Assembly (NCBI GenBank): GCA_964426915.1
Contig: CAYRTD010000096.1
Span: forward strand, 1 to 16,216
Direction of reading: 5' to 3'
Length of the DNA: 16,216 nt
DNA from: CAYRTD01 sp964426915
GTDB lineage: Bacteria; Bacteroidota; Bacteroidia; Bacteroidales; GCA-2748055
Numbering within the stretch: the first letter of the stretch is position 1; every line of letters begins with the position of its first letter. Shown piece after piece: positions 1 to 7,476 of this stretch. The notes under the pieces were generated by a model. That model was not told the DNA's origin and did not search any database. It worked only from the letters and a program-made list of their open reading frames with translations. The position numbers and the translations under genes were made by a program.

Positions 1-25
1 TAGAACTTGCACATTCGCAGGGAAG

Positions 26-46
26 CCCTCCCTCACCGGGGGAGGG
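26..46. repeat. GC-rich intergenic hairpin
   Basis: A 7-bp perfect stem (CCCTCCC at 26-32, GGGAGGG at 40-46) encloses a 7-nt loop and is followed by a G/T-rich tail. It is GC-rich against an AT-rich flank. It has no long T-run on either side, so it is not a standard terminator. No gene end is visible upstream in the window, so its role cannot be assigned. The rest of 47-170 is AT-rich and shows nothing I can name. Confidence 0.45.
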
Positions 47-170
47 TTTGGGTGGAGCAAACAGAGGAATGCTTTCAATTTGTAAGTAACCTAAAATTAA
101 AAAATACTTTTAAGACAGCCTCCTTTCAATATGGACTTTTTAGAAAGCCTCTTTGATCTCGAAAATTAGC

Positions 171-420
171 AGCTCACCGTCAGATGGCGGACTTTATGGA
201 CAAACACTATTTAGAGTCCGTCAATAAAGTCGGGTGTCTGGATCATAACCGAATCCGCCAAATGGCGGTGAGCTCAGCGAAGCTAATGTTCAAGATCAAG
301 GCGCGCAAAAATTTTAAACCGCAGTATACTAATGTATTCGAGGATTTAAAATTTTGTGCCTCCGCACGCTGTCGCTGAAATTTAACACTGAATGAGTATA
401 TCAGACATTATAGACAGGCT
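171..420. repeat. Dispersed folded repeat, copy A
   Basis: This intergenic block is built from nested inverted repeats. An outer 21-nt pair (171-191 and 254-274) matches at the ends and differs only in a central 6 nt. Inside it GACTTTAT (190-197) pairs with ATAAAGTC (224-231) and GGAC (198-201) with GTCC (216-219). A second fold pairs 303-320 with 342-359 imperfectly. The 60 nt at 232-291 recur at 10273-10332 with three differences. 345-368 recurs as the exact reverse complement at 10353-10376, and 380-399 recurs exactly at 10534-10553. The block ends against the stop codon of the PRC-barrel gene. It looks like a MITE- or REP-like non-coding element. An ORF at 184-378 lies wholly inside it and is not credible as a gene. 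Confidence 0.75.
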
Positions 421-1167
421 CTATTTAGCCATAGCCCAACTATAGAAGTCATAAACCTTTTTCTCTTCCTCCTGACCAAACTCCATTTCAGGATCATATT
501 GAGGGGCCTTTTTGAGTTTTTCGGGAGGCATATTGATCTTCATTTCCTGGTCAACATAACTGATCTCTTCCAGCCATTCAATTGAAATAAGTACCTTTTT
601 ACTTGAGGAGAGTATGCCGGAGAAATCAACAACCACATATACTATCTGCCAGTCTTCATCATCAACAATAAAGTCATCCACATGACCCATTTTTTCTTCT
701 TCAGCCCTTATATGATAACCCTTAACCTCTTTAAAACTCCTCAACCTGGTTTCCAATTCATCTTCATCCACACTCTTCGGAGGAACACCTAAAGGACGGG
801 GGGGAAAGAACAAGGCTCCCCCTGAGGGTGCCGAATAGGTATACGGCCAGTAGGGATCTAGATTGTAGTGTTTCATAAGCTCGGCCTCATATTCTCTGGA
901 AACCGGCATATGATCATCAATCTGAGGACCTTTTCCTATCATGTCTTTCGTTAATTCCACAGAAAAATTTTCATCTTTCCAGTCAGGTTTATCGAGAAAA
1001 ACTCTGGGAATCAATACCTTTTTACTTTTAAGCCAATTCCCAAAATCACCGTGCAGATACCTCACTATCCAAGCTTCATCATCAAAAAGGAAATCTTTGA
1101 CTTTTCCTTCTGTTCCATCTTTTGCCTTCAGTGAATAATCCTTTAAATTTTTTAAGCTACGTTTCAT
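421..1167 (-). CDS. Tandem PRC-barrel domain protein
   Basis: A 248-aa protein with no signal peptide or membrane segment, so cytoplasmic. It contains two homologous halves, about residues 5-81 and 142-222. Each runs basic start, G-x-V-x-D-F-(L/I)-x-DD-E-x-W, then SKKVLI, then an acidic segment ending in GPQID or APQYD. This is the pattern of PRC-barrel domains, small beta-barrels known from the photosynthetic reaction centre H subunit and the RNA-processing protein RimM, and widespread in stress-related bacterial proteins. A proline/aromatic linker (about 101-135) joins the halves. The start is the only reasonable ATG; it has an A/T-rich leader and no Shine-Dalgarno. It lies downstream of, and on the same strand as, the 1313-1807 gene, with a 145-bp gap. 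The family call is firm; partner and ligand are unknown. Confidence 0.85.
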   Translation of the reverse strand: MKRSLKNLKDYSLKAKDGTEGKVKDFLFDDEAWIVRYLHGDFGNWLKSKKVLIPRVFLDKPDWKDENFSVELTKDMIGKGPQIDDHMPVSREYEAELMKHYNLDPYWPYTYSAPSGGALFFPPRPLGVPPKSVDEDELETRLRSFKEVKGYHIRAEEEKMGHVDDFIVDDEDWQIVYVVVDFSGILSSSKKVLISIEWLEEISYVDQEMKINMPPEKLKKAPQYDPEMEFGQEEEKKVYDFYSWAMAK

Positions 1168-1204
1168 TGTTTTAGCAATTTGTTGTTAAATAATATGTCC
1201 TTTC

Positions 1205-1230
1205 GAGCCTCCACCCCCGGAATACAGGGG
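1205..1230 (-). repeat. Inverted copy of the 14561-14587 repeat module
   Basis: The reverse complement of these 26 nt matches 14561-14587 with one inserted base and one substitution. It reads CCCCTGTATTCC, a run of G, then TGGAG. The motif sits in the 145-bp gap between two minus-strand genes. The rest of that gap (1168-1204, 1231-1312) is AT-rich and shows nothing recognisable. Confidence 0.6.
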
Positions 1231-1312
1231 CATAAAGCGAAAAATTACAAGGTGTTAATTATCAAGTAGATAATTAAACTTGTTATTAGTAATGTTACCG
1301 GTTCGAAATCCT

Positions 1313-1807
1313 TTAATAAAGGGCCTTCTGCCTAACTCCCAGCTCATTATAATATATTCTTTCAATAGTCTCATCCTTTTTGACATCAATTGCAAAAAAG
1401 TTTTCTCCATATGGTGTTGACACGTTAAAGGTCTTGACTACCTCCAGATCACCATACTGGCCATCTTCAAATGCATTCATGACAACTACAGGCATGTCAT
1501 CGACAGGAACCTCTGCTGCAATCGAAACAAGCATCATTTCCTTTCTTTCGGAATCCATAACTGCTTCATGGTAAATTTCATTCTTTTTATAGCCAACAAG
1601 GGTATATCTTTCATTAATACGATCCCCACCCAAAATTTCAAGATCATTAAATTCATGTCCGTATTTTTGCCTTAAAACCTCTTCCTGTTGCTCCAGAATA
1701 TCTATATCCTTAATTGTTTCATAGGGCTGGGCAAAAAGTTGTCCCATTGAGACTGTGAGTAGAAATAGCAATAAATATCTTTCCATTTTCTTAAAATTTA
1801 GTTTCAT
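1313..1807 (-). CDS. Small secreted protein, possibly PepSY-like
   Basis: A 164-aa protein that begins with a short basic segment, a hydrophobic core (residues 11-26) and an LFA-Q cleavage site, so it is probably exported to the periplasm. I chose the ATG at 1807 over the one at 1825 because GGAAAGG lies 6 nt upstream of it, an unusually clear Shine-Dalgarno for this window. The longer start would put extra charged residues before the signal peptide. The mature part is acidic and mixed alpha/beta. Residues about 99-155 (a V-P-x-x-x-P-x-x-V-x-x-A-F segment followed by strands) faintly resemble the repeating unit of Bacteroidota PepSY-like periplasmic proteins. That link is weak and no catalytic motif is visible. 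The gene is transcribed toward the PRC-barrel gene. Confidence 0.7.
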   Translation of the reverse strand: MKLNFKKMERYLLLFLLTVSMGQLFAQPYETIKDIDILEQQEEVLRQKYGHEFNDLEILGGDRINERYTLVGYKKNEIYHEAVMDSERKEMMLVSIAAEVPVDDMPVVVMNAFEDGQYGDLEVVKTFNVSTPYGENFFAIDVKKDETIERIYYNELGVRQKALY

Positions 1808-1846
1808 ATTTTTCCTTTCCGGCAATCAGAAATTGTTGAACCCGGT

Positions 1847-2167
1847 TTGTCCTTTCTTTTAGTATTATCCGGATATTTCTCATCCTTGCCTTTATATTAT
1901 CTAACCAATGAAAGAAAAAATTGTTTGATACACTTTTTCCTGCCTCTGGCCTGCCCTGCAAATCAGCTTTGTACAACAAATGCAAATCTGGAGAACCGAG
2001 GTCATCTGTTTTTATATGAAGTTGTCGATAAACCTCATGAACTCACTGTTACAGTTGAGGAATTAAAAAACATGATGGATTCGGGTTTATTGATGCTTCC
2101 GAACCTGAAAGAACTTCCCTGCAGCAAGTTCGAATACGAAAAATACCCAAGCTTGGGTATTGTATGA
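1847..2167 (+). other. Doubtful ORF, possible gene remnant
   Basis: This 106-codon frame fills most of the 413-bp gap between the divergent genes starting at 1807 and 2221. The first half is Cys/Phe/Leu-rich and looks random. From about 1986 the translation becomes more protein-like (HLFLYEVVDK, then HELTVTVEELKNMMDSG), which could be the C-terminal remnant of a lost gene. No ribosome binding site, signal peptide or known family is visible. Its last codons contain the 20-bp palindrome at 2142-2161. I treat it as unproven; a decayed gene fragment is as likely as chance. Confidence 0.2.
2142..2161. promoter_or_regulatory. Perfect 20-bp palindrome, candidate operator
   Basis: The half-sites AATACCCAAG and CTTGGGTATT are exact reverse complements with no spacer. 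No T-run follows on either strand, so it is not a terminator. It lies 60 bp upstream of the mini-lipoprotein start and overlaps the upstream element of the possible promoter at 2160-2190. That is where a dimeric repressor would bind. No regulator gene lies directly next to it. Confidence 0.4.
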
Positions 2168-2190
2168 AAAATTTCAAGTCTATAGTTTTA
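2160..2190 (+). promoter_or_regulatory. Possible Bacteroidota-type promoter for the envelope cluster
   Basis: TTG at 2160-2162 and TAGTTTTA at 2183-2190 are separated by 20 nt. This approximates the Bacteroidota pattern of a -33 TTTG and a -7 TAnnTTTG element, with one mismatch in the -7 box. It would place a transcript start about 20-25 nt upstream of the ATG at 2221. The match is imperfect and AT-rich DNA gives many such hits. Confidence 0.25.
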
Positions 2191-2220
2191 AACCGAGAAT
2201 CATTAAATCATAAAACCATA

Positions 2221-2430
2221 ATGAAAAATAAATTAAGTGTTATTATTACTGCGATTGCCATGACCGGAATTGTTTCTTTACTTGCTTCCTGTGAAGATGA
2301 TTGTTATACCTGCAGGATTATTGATCCTGATAATATCCTGGATGAGACAGGAGATAGCTGTGATGATGAATTTGTGGAATGGTGCGAGGATCTGGAGTGG
2401 GAATTTTACGATGTGATCTGTACTTGCTAG
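2221..2430 (+). CDS. Cys-rich mini-lipoprotein
   Basis: A 69-aa lipoprotein. A basic start (MKNK) and hydrophobic core lead to the lipobox L-L-A-S-C with the lipidated Cys at residue 24. The mature part is only 46 residues, strongly acidic (many Asp/Glu), and holds six further cysteines at 28, 31, 47, 55, 67 and 69, enough for three disulfides. An upstream in-frame ATG at 2164 would add 19 residues in front of the lipoprotein signal, so 2221 is the better start. The next gene, 70 bp downstream on the same strand, encodes a MauE/DoxX-type membrane protein with a CPHC thioredoxin domain. That points to this protein being a disulfide-bonded substrate or partner (inference). I recognise no named family. 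Confidence 0.8.
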   Translation: MKNKLSVIITAIAMTGIVSLLASCEDDCYTCRIIDPDNILDETGDSCDDEFVEWCEDLEWEFYDVICTC

Positions 2431-2500
2431 AAATTGTTATAAGGTTATTTAGTTAATAAATTGATCACTCCATTAAAAATCCAATTTTCTGATTGATAAT

Positions 2501-3400
2501 ATGATTAACGGATTAGCATATAAGGCAATATCTGTACTTGCGGGTGTTGTCTTTATATCCCCTGGTTTGGCAAAGACTCTGGATACCAACGAGTTTGCCT
2601 TACTTATCAATGATTACGGCTTCGGAAGTATGATGATGCTTGCACCGGTTATTGTAATAGCTGAACTGGTTCTGGGAATCAACCTCCTGTTTTTCCTATG
2701 GCAGCGAACTACAGCTTTCTTTGGTATTATTCTGTTATTCGCTTTCTCATCTGTATATTCTTATGCCCGTCTGGAACATGGTGTGACTGATTGTGGATGC
2801 TTTGGAACTATGAATGCTTTGAAGATAACACCCCTGCTTCTCTATTTGAGAAATGGCCTCTTAATAGCCGGACTTATACTTATCTTTTTTAAATCAGGGG
2901 ATAATTCCCCATCTGGATGGAAGATAAACCCCATAATTGGATTATTTGCCTTATCTGTATTTACTCCGGCTCTGACTTTTGATATGGATGTTCTCCAAAG
3001 AAATGGACAGAGCGGATCTACAATAGAAAAAGTTTCAATTCCCTTTAAGCAGTCATCTCTAAGTAAAGGCCTTTCGGTAAGTCCCGATTCCTCATATTTC
3101 GTGTTTGTTTTCTCCTATAATTGTCCGCATTGCCGTTCTTCTGTTAATAAAATCGAAGAATACCATACATTATCCCATCGTGTGATCGGACTGACAAGGA
3201 GAGATAGTGCTGCTCAAGCTTCTTTTATAGAGCAAACCGGCACCAGGCTCGAAATTATCGGGACTTCGCCGGAAGTGCTGAGGGAGATAACAACAAGTGT
3301 TCCATTAAGCTTTTATGTAAGGAAGGATACCATCAGATTTATGATCCGGGGAGAGATACCTGAGGTTGAGATTCTTAAGAAAAGAGTCAGCATTTTGTAA
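2501..3400 (+). CDS. MauE/DoxX-type membrane protein fused to thioredoxin-like domain
   Basis: A 299-aa inner-membrane protein. Hydrophobic segments near residues 7-25, 44-68, 72-90, 110-130 and 143-160 form the membrane part. The hallmark D-C-G-C-F-G (97-102) ends the third segment, as in MauE (required for maturation of the disulfide-rich methylamine dehydrogenase subunit) and related redox-associated DoxX-like proteins. After a linker, residues about 175-299 form a thioredoxin-like domain with C-P-H-C (208-211) after a hydrophobic strand and a candidate cis-proline loop, V-P-L-S-F (267-271). By family knowledge electrons could pass between the membrane and periplasmic cysteine pairs. No methylamine dehydrogenase genes are present, so methylamine use is not implied. 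The MauE and thioredoxin calls are firm; the redox direction is unknown. Confidence 0.88.
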   Translation: MINGLAYKAISVLAGVVFISPGLAKTLDTNEFALLINDYGFGSMMMLAPVIVIAELVLGINLLFFLWQRTTAFFGIILLFAFSSVYSYARLEHGVTDCGCFGTMNALKITPLLLYLRNGLLIAGLILIFFKSGDNSPSGWKINPIIGLFALSVFTPALTFDMDVLQRNGQSGSTIEKVSIPFKQSSLSKGLSVSPDSSYFVFVFSYNCPHCRSSVNKIEEYHTLSHRVIGLTRRDSAAQASFIEQTGTRLEIIGTSPEVLREITTSVPLSFYVRKDTIRFMIRGEIPEVEILKKRVSIL

Positions 3401-3443
3401 GAATCCTATTTTTATCATTGTTGAACGCAAAACCTTCAAAGAA

Positions 3444-5600
3444 ATGAAATCCATCAAACAAATAATTCCAAGCTTATTACTGATTATTAATATTAGCCTT
3501 ATATACGGACAGGAGACTAAAAATAAGGTGTTACATTATACACCCGAAAGAGGTTTTGAACTTGATATACCGGTAATCTGGAAATTTACGAATTGCATGG
3601 GCGAGATATATGTAGATATGATCCACGATGAAAAAGGTGTTACTTCGGGTTCCTATGTATATGAGGGTAGCAGATATACAACCGCTGATCTGGGAAGTGC
3701 AGCCTTTTCCAAACCTGAATGTATGGGAGTCGCAGTGGGTGCTGATGTATATCATGGAAATGTTCATCTCGGGTATGTTGAAATGGACTATATTTTATCT
3801 ATTTCTATGGGTTGTTTAGGGACAAGTGTTTATAAATTGAATAACCAATTATCATTAAATGATACGAAATTTAAGGATCAATTAGCTTCTTTTTCACTGC
3901 AAAATATGGAGGTGATTGGTGCTACAACTTATAATGCAAAAATTGAAAATCAAATCGCCGAACTTAAAGAACAGGCAGAGAAGAAAGAGCAATATCTTAG
4001 TTTTGTTCAGCAGGGAGAAGAGGCTTATGCCCGGGGAAATTATGAAAAAGCTGCTTCTTATTATAAGAAGGCTCTGAATACAGGATATGAGCACAGTGAT
4101 CCAAATCTGCCTGATCCTCAGGCCCTGGTTCAAAAGAAAGAAGATTGTGAGAAAAAACTGGATCAGGAAAGAAAAAGTCTGGCTCAGGAGGAATCATATT
4201 CCTCCGAAAAAGAGCCTGAAGAAAACAGTAAATACAACCAAGAAAAGAATGATGAAATTGATTTTTCAGATTATGAAGAAACAGGAAATTCTTCAACCAA
4301 TAACGGGAATCCGGGTTATGAATTCTACCAGCAATATCAGCAAAATGCTCGTGAGATAGAGGAGTCGAAAGCTGAAGTTGCCACAGAAGTTGCCAATATG
4401 GTAACAAATATTTATAATGATATAGAGGCAAACCGGGCCCAACAATTAAACAGGATGAATGAGCGCAGGCAGGAAAAGCAGAATAATATTTACCGTGCTT
4501 ACCAGAACCGGGATCAAAACCGGGAAGAAAGGGAGAGAAATATAAGTTTTGATGAAAAGAAGATTCTCGTTAGAATGTTGAACCATGTTAAAGATATTGA
4601 ATTTATGAATGGAACTATGATAGTTTACAGCTATCATGCCATAAAAGATAATACAAGCAGCTCTTTCATTTATGAAAAAGATCTTACCAATAAGATTCAA
4701 ATTGGTAATAACAAACAAATAGATGTGGTTGGAAGTACTTTCTTTCTGGGAGGAACAGATTCAAAAGCCTATTATGGAAAGATCAAAGAAGATCAGCAGG
4801 AACTTCTATTTTATAACTATAACATGAACAATGGAAATATTGAAAAAGAAGAGTATTTTTATAAATATCATTCAACTACTTTGCCCACCGGTAATCCTCT
4901 GGTTTTTGCAAAATATTATGAGAATCAGATCTGTCTCTTTAACTTCATAAAGGACAAATCATATTGTGTCTATCCGAAAAAAGGCGGAAATGGTAATGTG
5001 CTGAGACTTAGCAGCAGTGAAAGTGGGCGTTACCTTGCAGTTACAATAAGAAATTGGGGGAAAAATAAAGTCAGGGTTTTCGATCTGGACAAAAGTACAG
5101 AAAACACTGTTTTTGAAACCGATGTAAAATTATATACATCCTGCAAATTCAGCAAGGATGATAAAATAATGTATTATATCAGTCCCATGGGTGAGATCTC
5201 AGGTGTTGATCTGACTGAAATGATTACAGAATGTAGCCATCCTGTTGAAGCAGCCTACTTTGATGTTTCCCCGGATAAGAAAAAGATAGTTTCGTTTAAG
5301 GATGATATCCTACATGTTTATGATGCCGGAACGGGCAGCAAGCTTTGGAACAGGAATTACAGACTCCATAATCCTGATAAGCAAATTAGTATATCTCCGG
5401 GATCAGATAAGATTGTCCTTTTTGAAAATAAGAGAATCTCACTAATAGATATAAAGACCGGAATGGAAATCCATGGTTTCCCGGTTAGATTTAGTGCCCT
5501 TAAAGAAATACGTTTTCTGGGTGAAGGAATTTTTGCATGTTTTAATGATAATGGTTTTGAAGATACATACGTGAAGGTTTATAATATTAACAAACTTTAA
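3444..5600 (+). CDS. Large secreted TPR plus beta-propeller-like protein
   Basis: A 718-aa protein. The signal peptide is about residues 1-22 (cleavage near L-I-Y-G-Q). I start at 3444, not at the upstream in-frame ATG at 3366: that one would overlap the preceding gene and bury the signal peptide. An N-terminal Cys-containing domain (about 24-160) is followed by a TPR-like pair of helices (about 182-215, G-E-E-A-Y-A-R-G-N-Y-E-K-A), then a highly charged, Gln/Glu/Arg/Asn-rich probable coiled coil (about 230-370). The C-terminal region (about 375-718) has repeating blades of the type S-G-R-Y-L-A-V, V-R-V-F-D-L-D and L-H-V-Y-D-A-G-T-G, typical of WD40/TolB-like propellers. It begins 43 bp after the MauE-type gene and 12 bp before the barrel gene, so probably one transcript. 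A scaffold or sensor role in the envelope is inference. Confidence 0.75.
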   Translation: MKSIKQIIPSLLLIINISLIYGQETKNKVLHYTPERGFELDIPVIWKFTNCMGEIYVDMIHDEKGVTSGSYVYEGSRYTTADLGSAAFSKPECMGVAVGADVYHGNVHLGYVEMDYILSISMGCLGTSVYKLNNQLSLNDTKFKDQLASFSLQNMEVIGATTYNAKIENQIAELKEQAEKKEQYLSFVQQGEEAYARGNYEKAASYYKKALNTGYEHSDPNLPDPQALVQKKEDCEKKLDQERKSLAQEESYSSEKEPEENSKYNQEKNDEIDFSDYEETGNSSTNNGNPGYEFYQQYQQNAREIEESKAEVATEVANMVTNIYNDIEANRAQQLNRMNERRQEKQNNIYRAYQNRDQNREERERNISFDEKKILVRMLNHVKDIEFMNGTMIVYSYHAIKDNTSSSFIYEKDLTNKIQIGNNKQIDVVGSTFFLGGTDSKAYYGKIKEDQQELLFYNYNMNNGNIEKEEYFYKYHSTTLPTGNPLVFAKYYENQICLFNFIKDKSYCVYPKKGGNGNVLRLSSSESGRYLAVTIRNWGKNKVRVFDLDKSTENTVFETDVKLYTSCKFSKDDKIMYYISPMGEISGVDLTEMITECSHPVEAAYFDVSPDKKKIVSFKDDILHVYDAGTGSKLWNRNYRLHNPDKQISISPGSDKIVLFENKRISLIDIKTGMEIHGFPVRFSALKEIRFLGEGIFACFNDNGFEDTYVKVYNINKL

Positions 5601-5612
5601 ATAAGGAATACC

Positions 5613-6428
5613 ATGTACAGAAAATTTTTCATTATTCTCATTCCTATAGTTCTGAACATAATCCATGCATATTCCCAGATCGAACCTAGGTCTACCGATG
5701 GGGGTATAGTGCGGACATACCTGGATCTGCAGGGTTCTTTCCCAATGACAAATATTTCAACTTTTTCAGATTATGATCGATATTATGGTGAATCTCACTC
5801 TATTTATGAAGAGATGAGTTCTACCACTACCTTTAGATGGGATGGTGAAGTAAAAGCGGGTTTTAATATTTATCTGCTTAAATATTTTATATTGCCCAGG
5901 CTGGATCTTGAAGTGAATATAGGCACCAATCATCTTTTTGCTACAAGTGTGATCAATAATTATTACTTAACTACAGGTTTATGGATAGGAAATGCAATCA
6001 TGATTTACGGGAAATATAATAAAGGTAGGTATTTATTAAGAGAAGATGAAAATGATTTTGGAGGAGGAATAAGAAAACCGACAGGTTTCGATTATAAAAG
6101 GTATTCTTATCCTGAATTTGAATACAAATACACTGATTTTTCATGGGGTATAAAATATGCATATAATTACAGAAATGAAATTTATAAACGACCATTTACC
6201 CTATGTATCTGGTATGAGGAAATGCCTATGAGGTACCCTGATGGTGAAGATTTGGTCAAAATGAAGACTTTCGCATTTGAAATAGGCAGATTTCGTAACT
6301 GCCGTAGTTATCTGAAGATAGTTTCTTTTGATCACTCTTTTGAATCGCTCCTTGAAGATTATCAGTTAAGTTATGAAATTCTGGAGGAGAGTTATGTTTC
6401 CCTGGGATTATTATTTGATATTTTTTAG
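5613..6428 (+). CDS. Probable outer-membrane beta-barrel protein
   Basis: A 271-aa protein with a signal peptide (about 1-22, ending H-A-Y-S-Q). The remainder is rich in Tyr/Phe/Trp and Gly with alternating hydrophobic strands. It ends L-G-L-L-F-D-I-F, and a C-terminal aromatic residue is typical of outer-membrane barrel proteins recognised by BamA. AAGGA (5603-5607) sits 5 nt before the ATG. It lies 12 bp after the TPR/propeller gene, so they are almost surely co-transcribed. I cannot place it in a named family. A periplasmic beta-rich protein is the alternative. The next gene is convergent; the 144-bp gap (6429-6572) holds only a weak 7-bp inverted repeat (6523-6529 with 6557-6563). Confidence 0.65.
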   Translation: MYRKFFIILIPIVLNIIHAYSQIEPRSTDGGIVRTYLDLQGSFPMTNISTFSDYDRYYGESHSIYEEMSSTTTFRWDGEVKAGFNIYLLKYFILPRLDLEVNIGTNHLFATSVINNYYLTTGLWIGNAIMIYGKYNKGRYLLREDENDFGGGIRKPTGFDYKRYSYPEFEYKYTDFSWGIKYAYNYRNEIYKRPFTLCIWYEEMPMRYPDGEDLVKMKTFAFEIGRFRNCRSYLKIVSFDHSFESLLEDYQLSYEILEESYVSLGLLFDIF

Positions 6429-6572
6429 ATCAGTGAGACTGTAATTTCAGAAATCCCGATCCTTCGAAATGAACTGAATTTTGATTTGATCATGATACGA
6501 ATTAATTAATAATTTCTCGGGGTATAGCTCGTTAGCTTCCTGTGAGGTTGTTGATTAGCTATAGTTTCGCGC

Positions 6573-7397
6573 TTAATCATTGCTACAGTCCTCCATAAAT
6601 TCACTCAATAACAAATTAAAACGATCCGGATTCTCCAGAAAGGCTGAATGCCCTGCATCTTCAATTGTTTGAATTTGATTTTGCCATAAGGGTAGAGTCA
6701 GCTTTTTAATATAATCCCTGTTTACTAGAGGGTCATTCTCACCATGAAAAATCGCAACAGGAAATTCTGCATTTCTTAGTATTTCAGACTCATCGTTATT
6801 AACATCCGTAGCAATTGATCTGCCAATATAAGGTCTCACAAGAGGGTCACATGTTAATATGCTGTTTTTAAGAAGAGGATAGTCTTTATGGCCTTCCTTG
6901 ATAAATGCCTTTGCCAGTCGACCGGCTTCCTTATCGGAAAGGTCAGGTTTAAAGGCAAATTCCATGGCCGGTTCAGGTAAAAATGCTTCTTCCATTTTTG
7001 GAGGAAGGGTTAGGGGAGGTGTTCCCATTATAGCCAGCCCTTTGATCTCCACATTATGAAGTTCATCGATCAAATGAATGGCAATATGGCCTCCCAGGCT
7101 GTGCCCGAAAATTACCACTTCCTTAATGCCAAGTTCCAGAATAAGATCTCTGAGAATATTAATATAATTTGAGACAGCATAATCCTCTTCGGGAGCTCCA
7201 CTTCTTCCGGAACGGCCATGCCCGGGAAGGTCAGGGGCGATTATCCAGTGTCTGGATAAACTGTCATCATCAAACTGCCTGTAAAAGAGATTGCTATTCA
7301 GGGAATTCCCGTGGATAAATAAAAGTGCTGGTCCTTCTTTTTCATTATCAAAATAGAATAGTTCTAAATTTTTTAGGCCTATGGTTCTTTTGTTCAT
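6573..7397 (-). CDS. Alpha/beta-fold hydrolase
   Basis: A 274-aa cytoplasmic enzyme with a complete alpha/beta-hydrolase layout. The oxyanion H-G is at 29-30, D-L-P-G-H-G-x-S at 56-63, and the nucleophile elbow G-H-S-L-G-G places Ser100. The acid is Asp222 (H-G-E-N-D-P) and the base is His250 (D-A-G-H-S). The length fits single-domain esterases and C-C hydrolases of the MhpC/BioH type. There is no signal peptide. The substrate cannot be read from sequence, and the neighbours give no pathway. It is transcribed divergently from the LuxR-type regulator across 79 bp, which suggests shared or regulator-dependent control (inference). Confidence 0.88.
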   Translation of the reverse strand: MNKRTIGLKNLELFYFDNEKEGPALLFIHGNSLNSNLFYRQFDDDSLSRHWIIAPDLPGHGRSGRSGAPEEDYAVSNYINILRDLILELGIKEVVIFGHSLGGHIAIHLIDELHNVEIKGLAIMGTPPLTLPPKMEEAFLPEPAMEFAFKPDLSDKEAGRLAKAFIKEGHKDYPLLKNSILTCDPLVRPYIGRSIATDVNNDESEILRNAEFPVAIFHGENDPLVNRDYIKKLTLPLWQNQIQTIEDAGHSAFLENPDRFNLLLSEFMEDCSND

Positions 7398-7476
7398 AAA
7401 ATCTTTACTTTAAAACGAAACTTTTAATCTGTATTCTCATATAAAAAAGTAAGACCTGCGAATCTAATCATTAGCG
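7398..7476. promoter_or_regulatory. Divergent intergenic region, hydrolase / LuxR-type regulator
   Basis: These 79 bp separate two divergent starts, so they must carry promoters for both. The sequence is AT-rich (a run TATAAAAAAG at 7440-7449). I found no convincing TTTG / TAnnTTTG pair or operator-like inverted repeat. Control of the hydrolase by the adjacent regulator is positional inference only. Confidence 0.3.

Noticed and set aside
184..378. 64-codon plus-strand ORF
   Set aside because: It lies wholly within the folded dispersed repeat, has no ribosome site, and copy B does not keep the frame.
1310..1322. Terminator of the small secreted protein gene
   Set aside because: CCTTTA/TAAAGG is a palindrome around the stop codon but no T-run follows on the minus strand.
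2501..3400. Methylamine utilisation function
   Set aside because: The MauE-type motif is real, but no methylamine dehydrogenase subunit or other mau gene is in the window.
3366..3443. Upstream start for the TPR/propeller gene
   Set aside because: It overlaps the MauE-type gene and hides the signal peptide; the ATG at 3444 gives a normal secretion signal.
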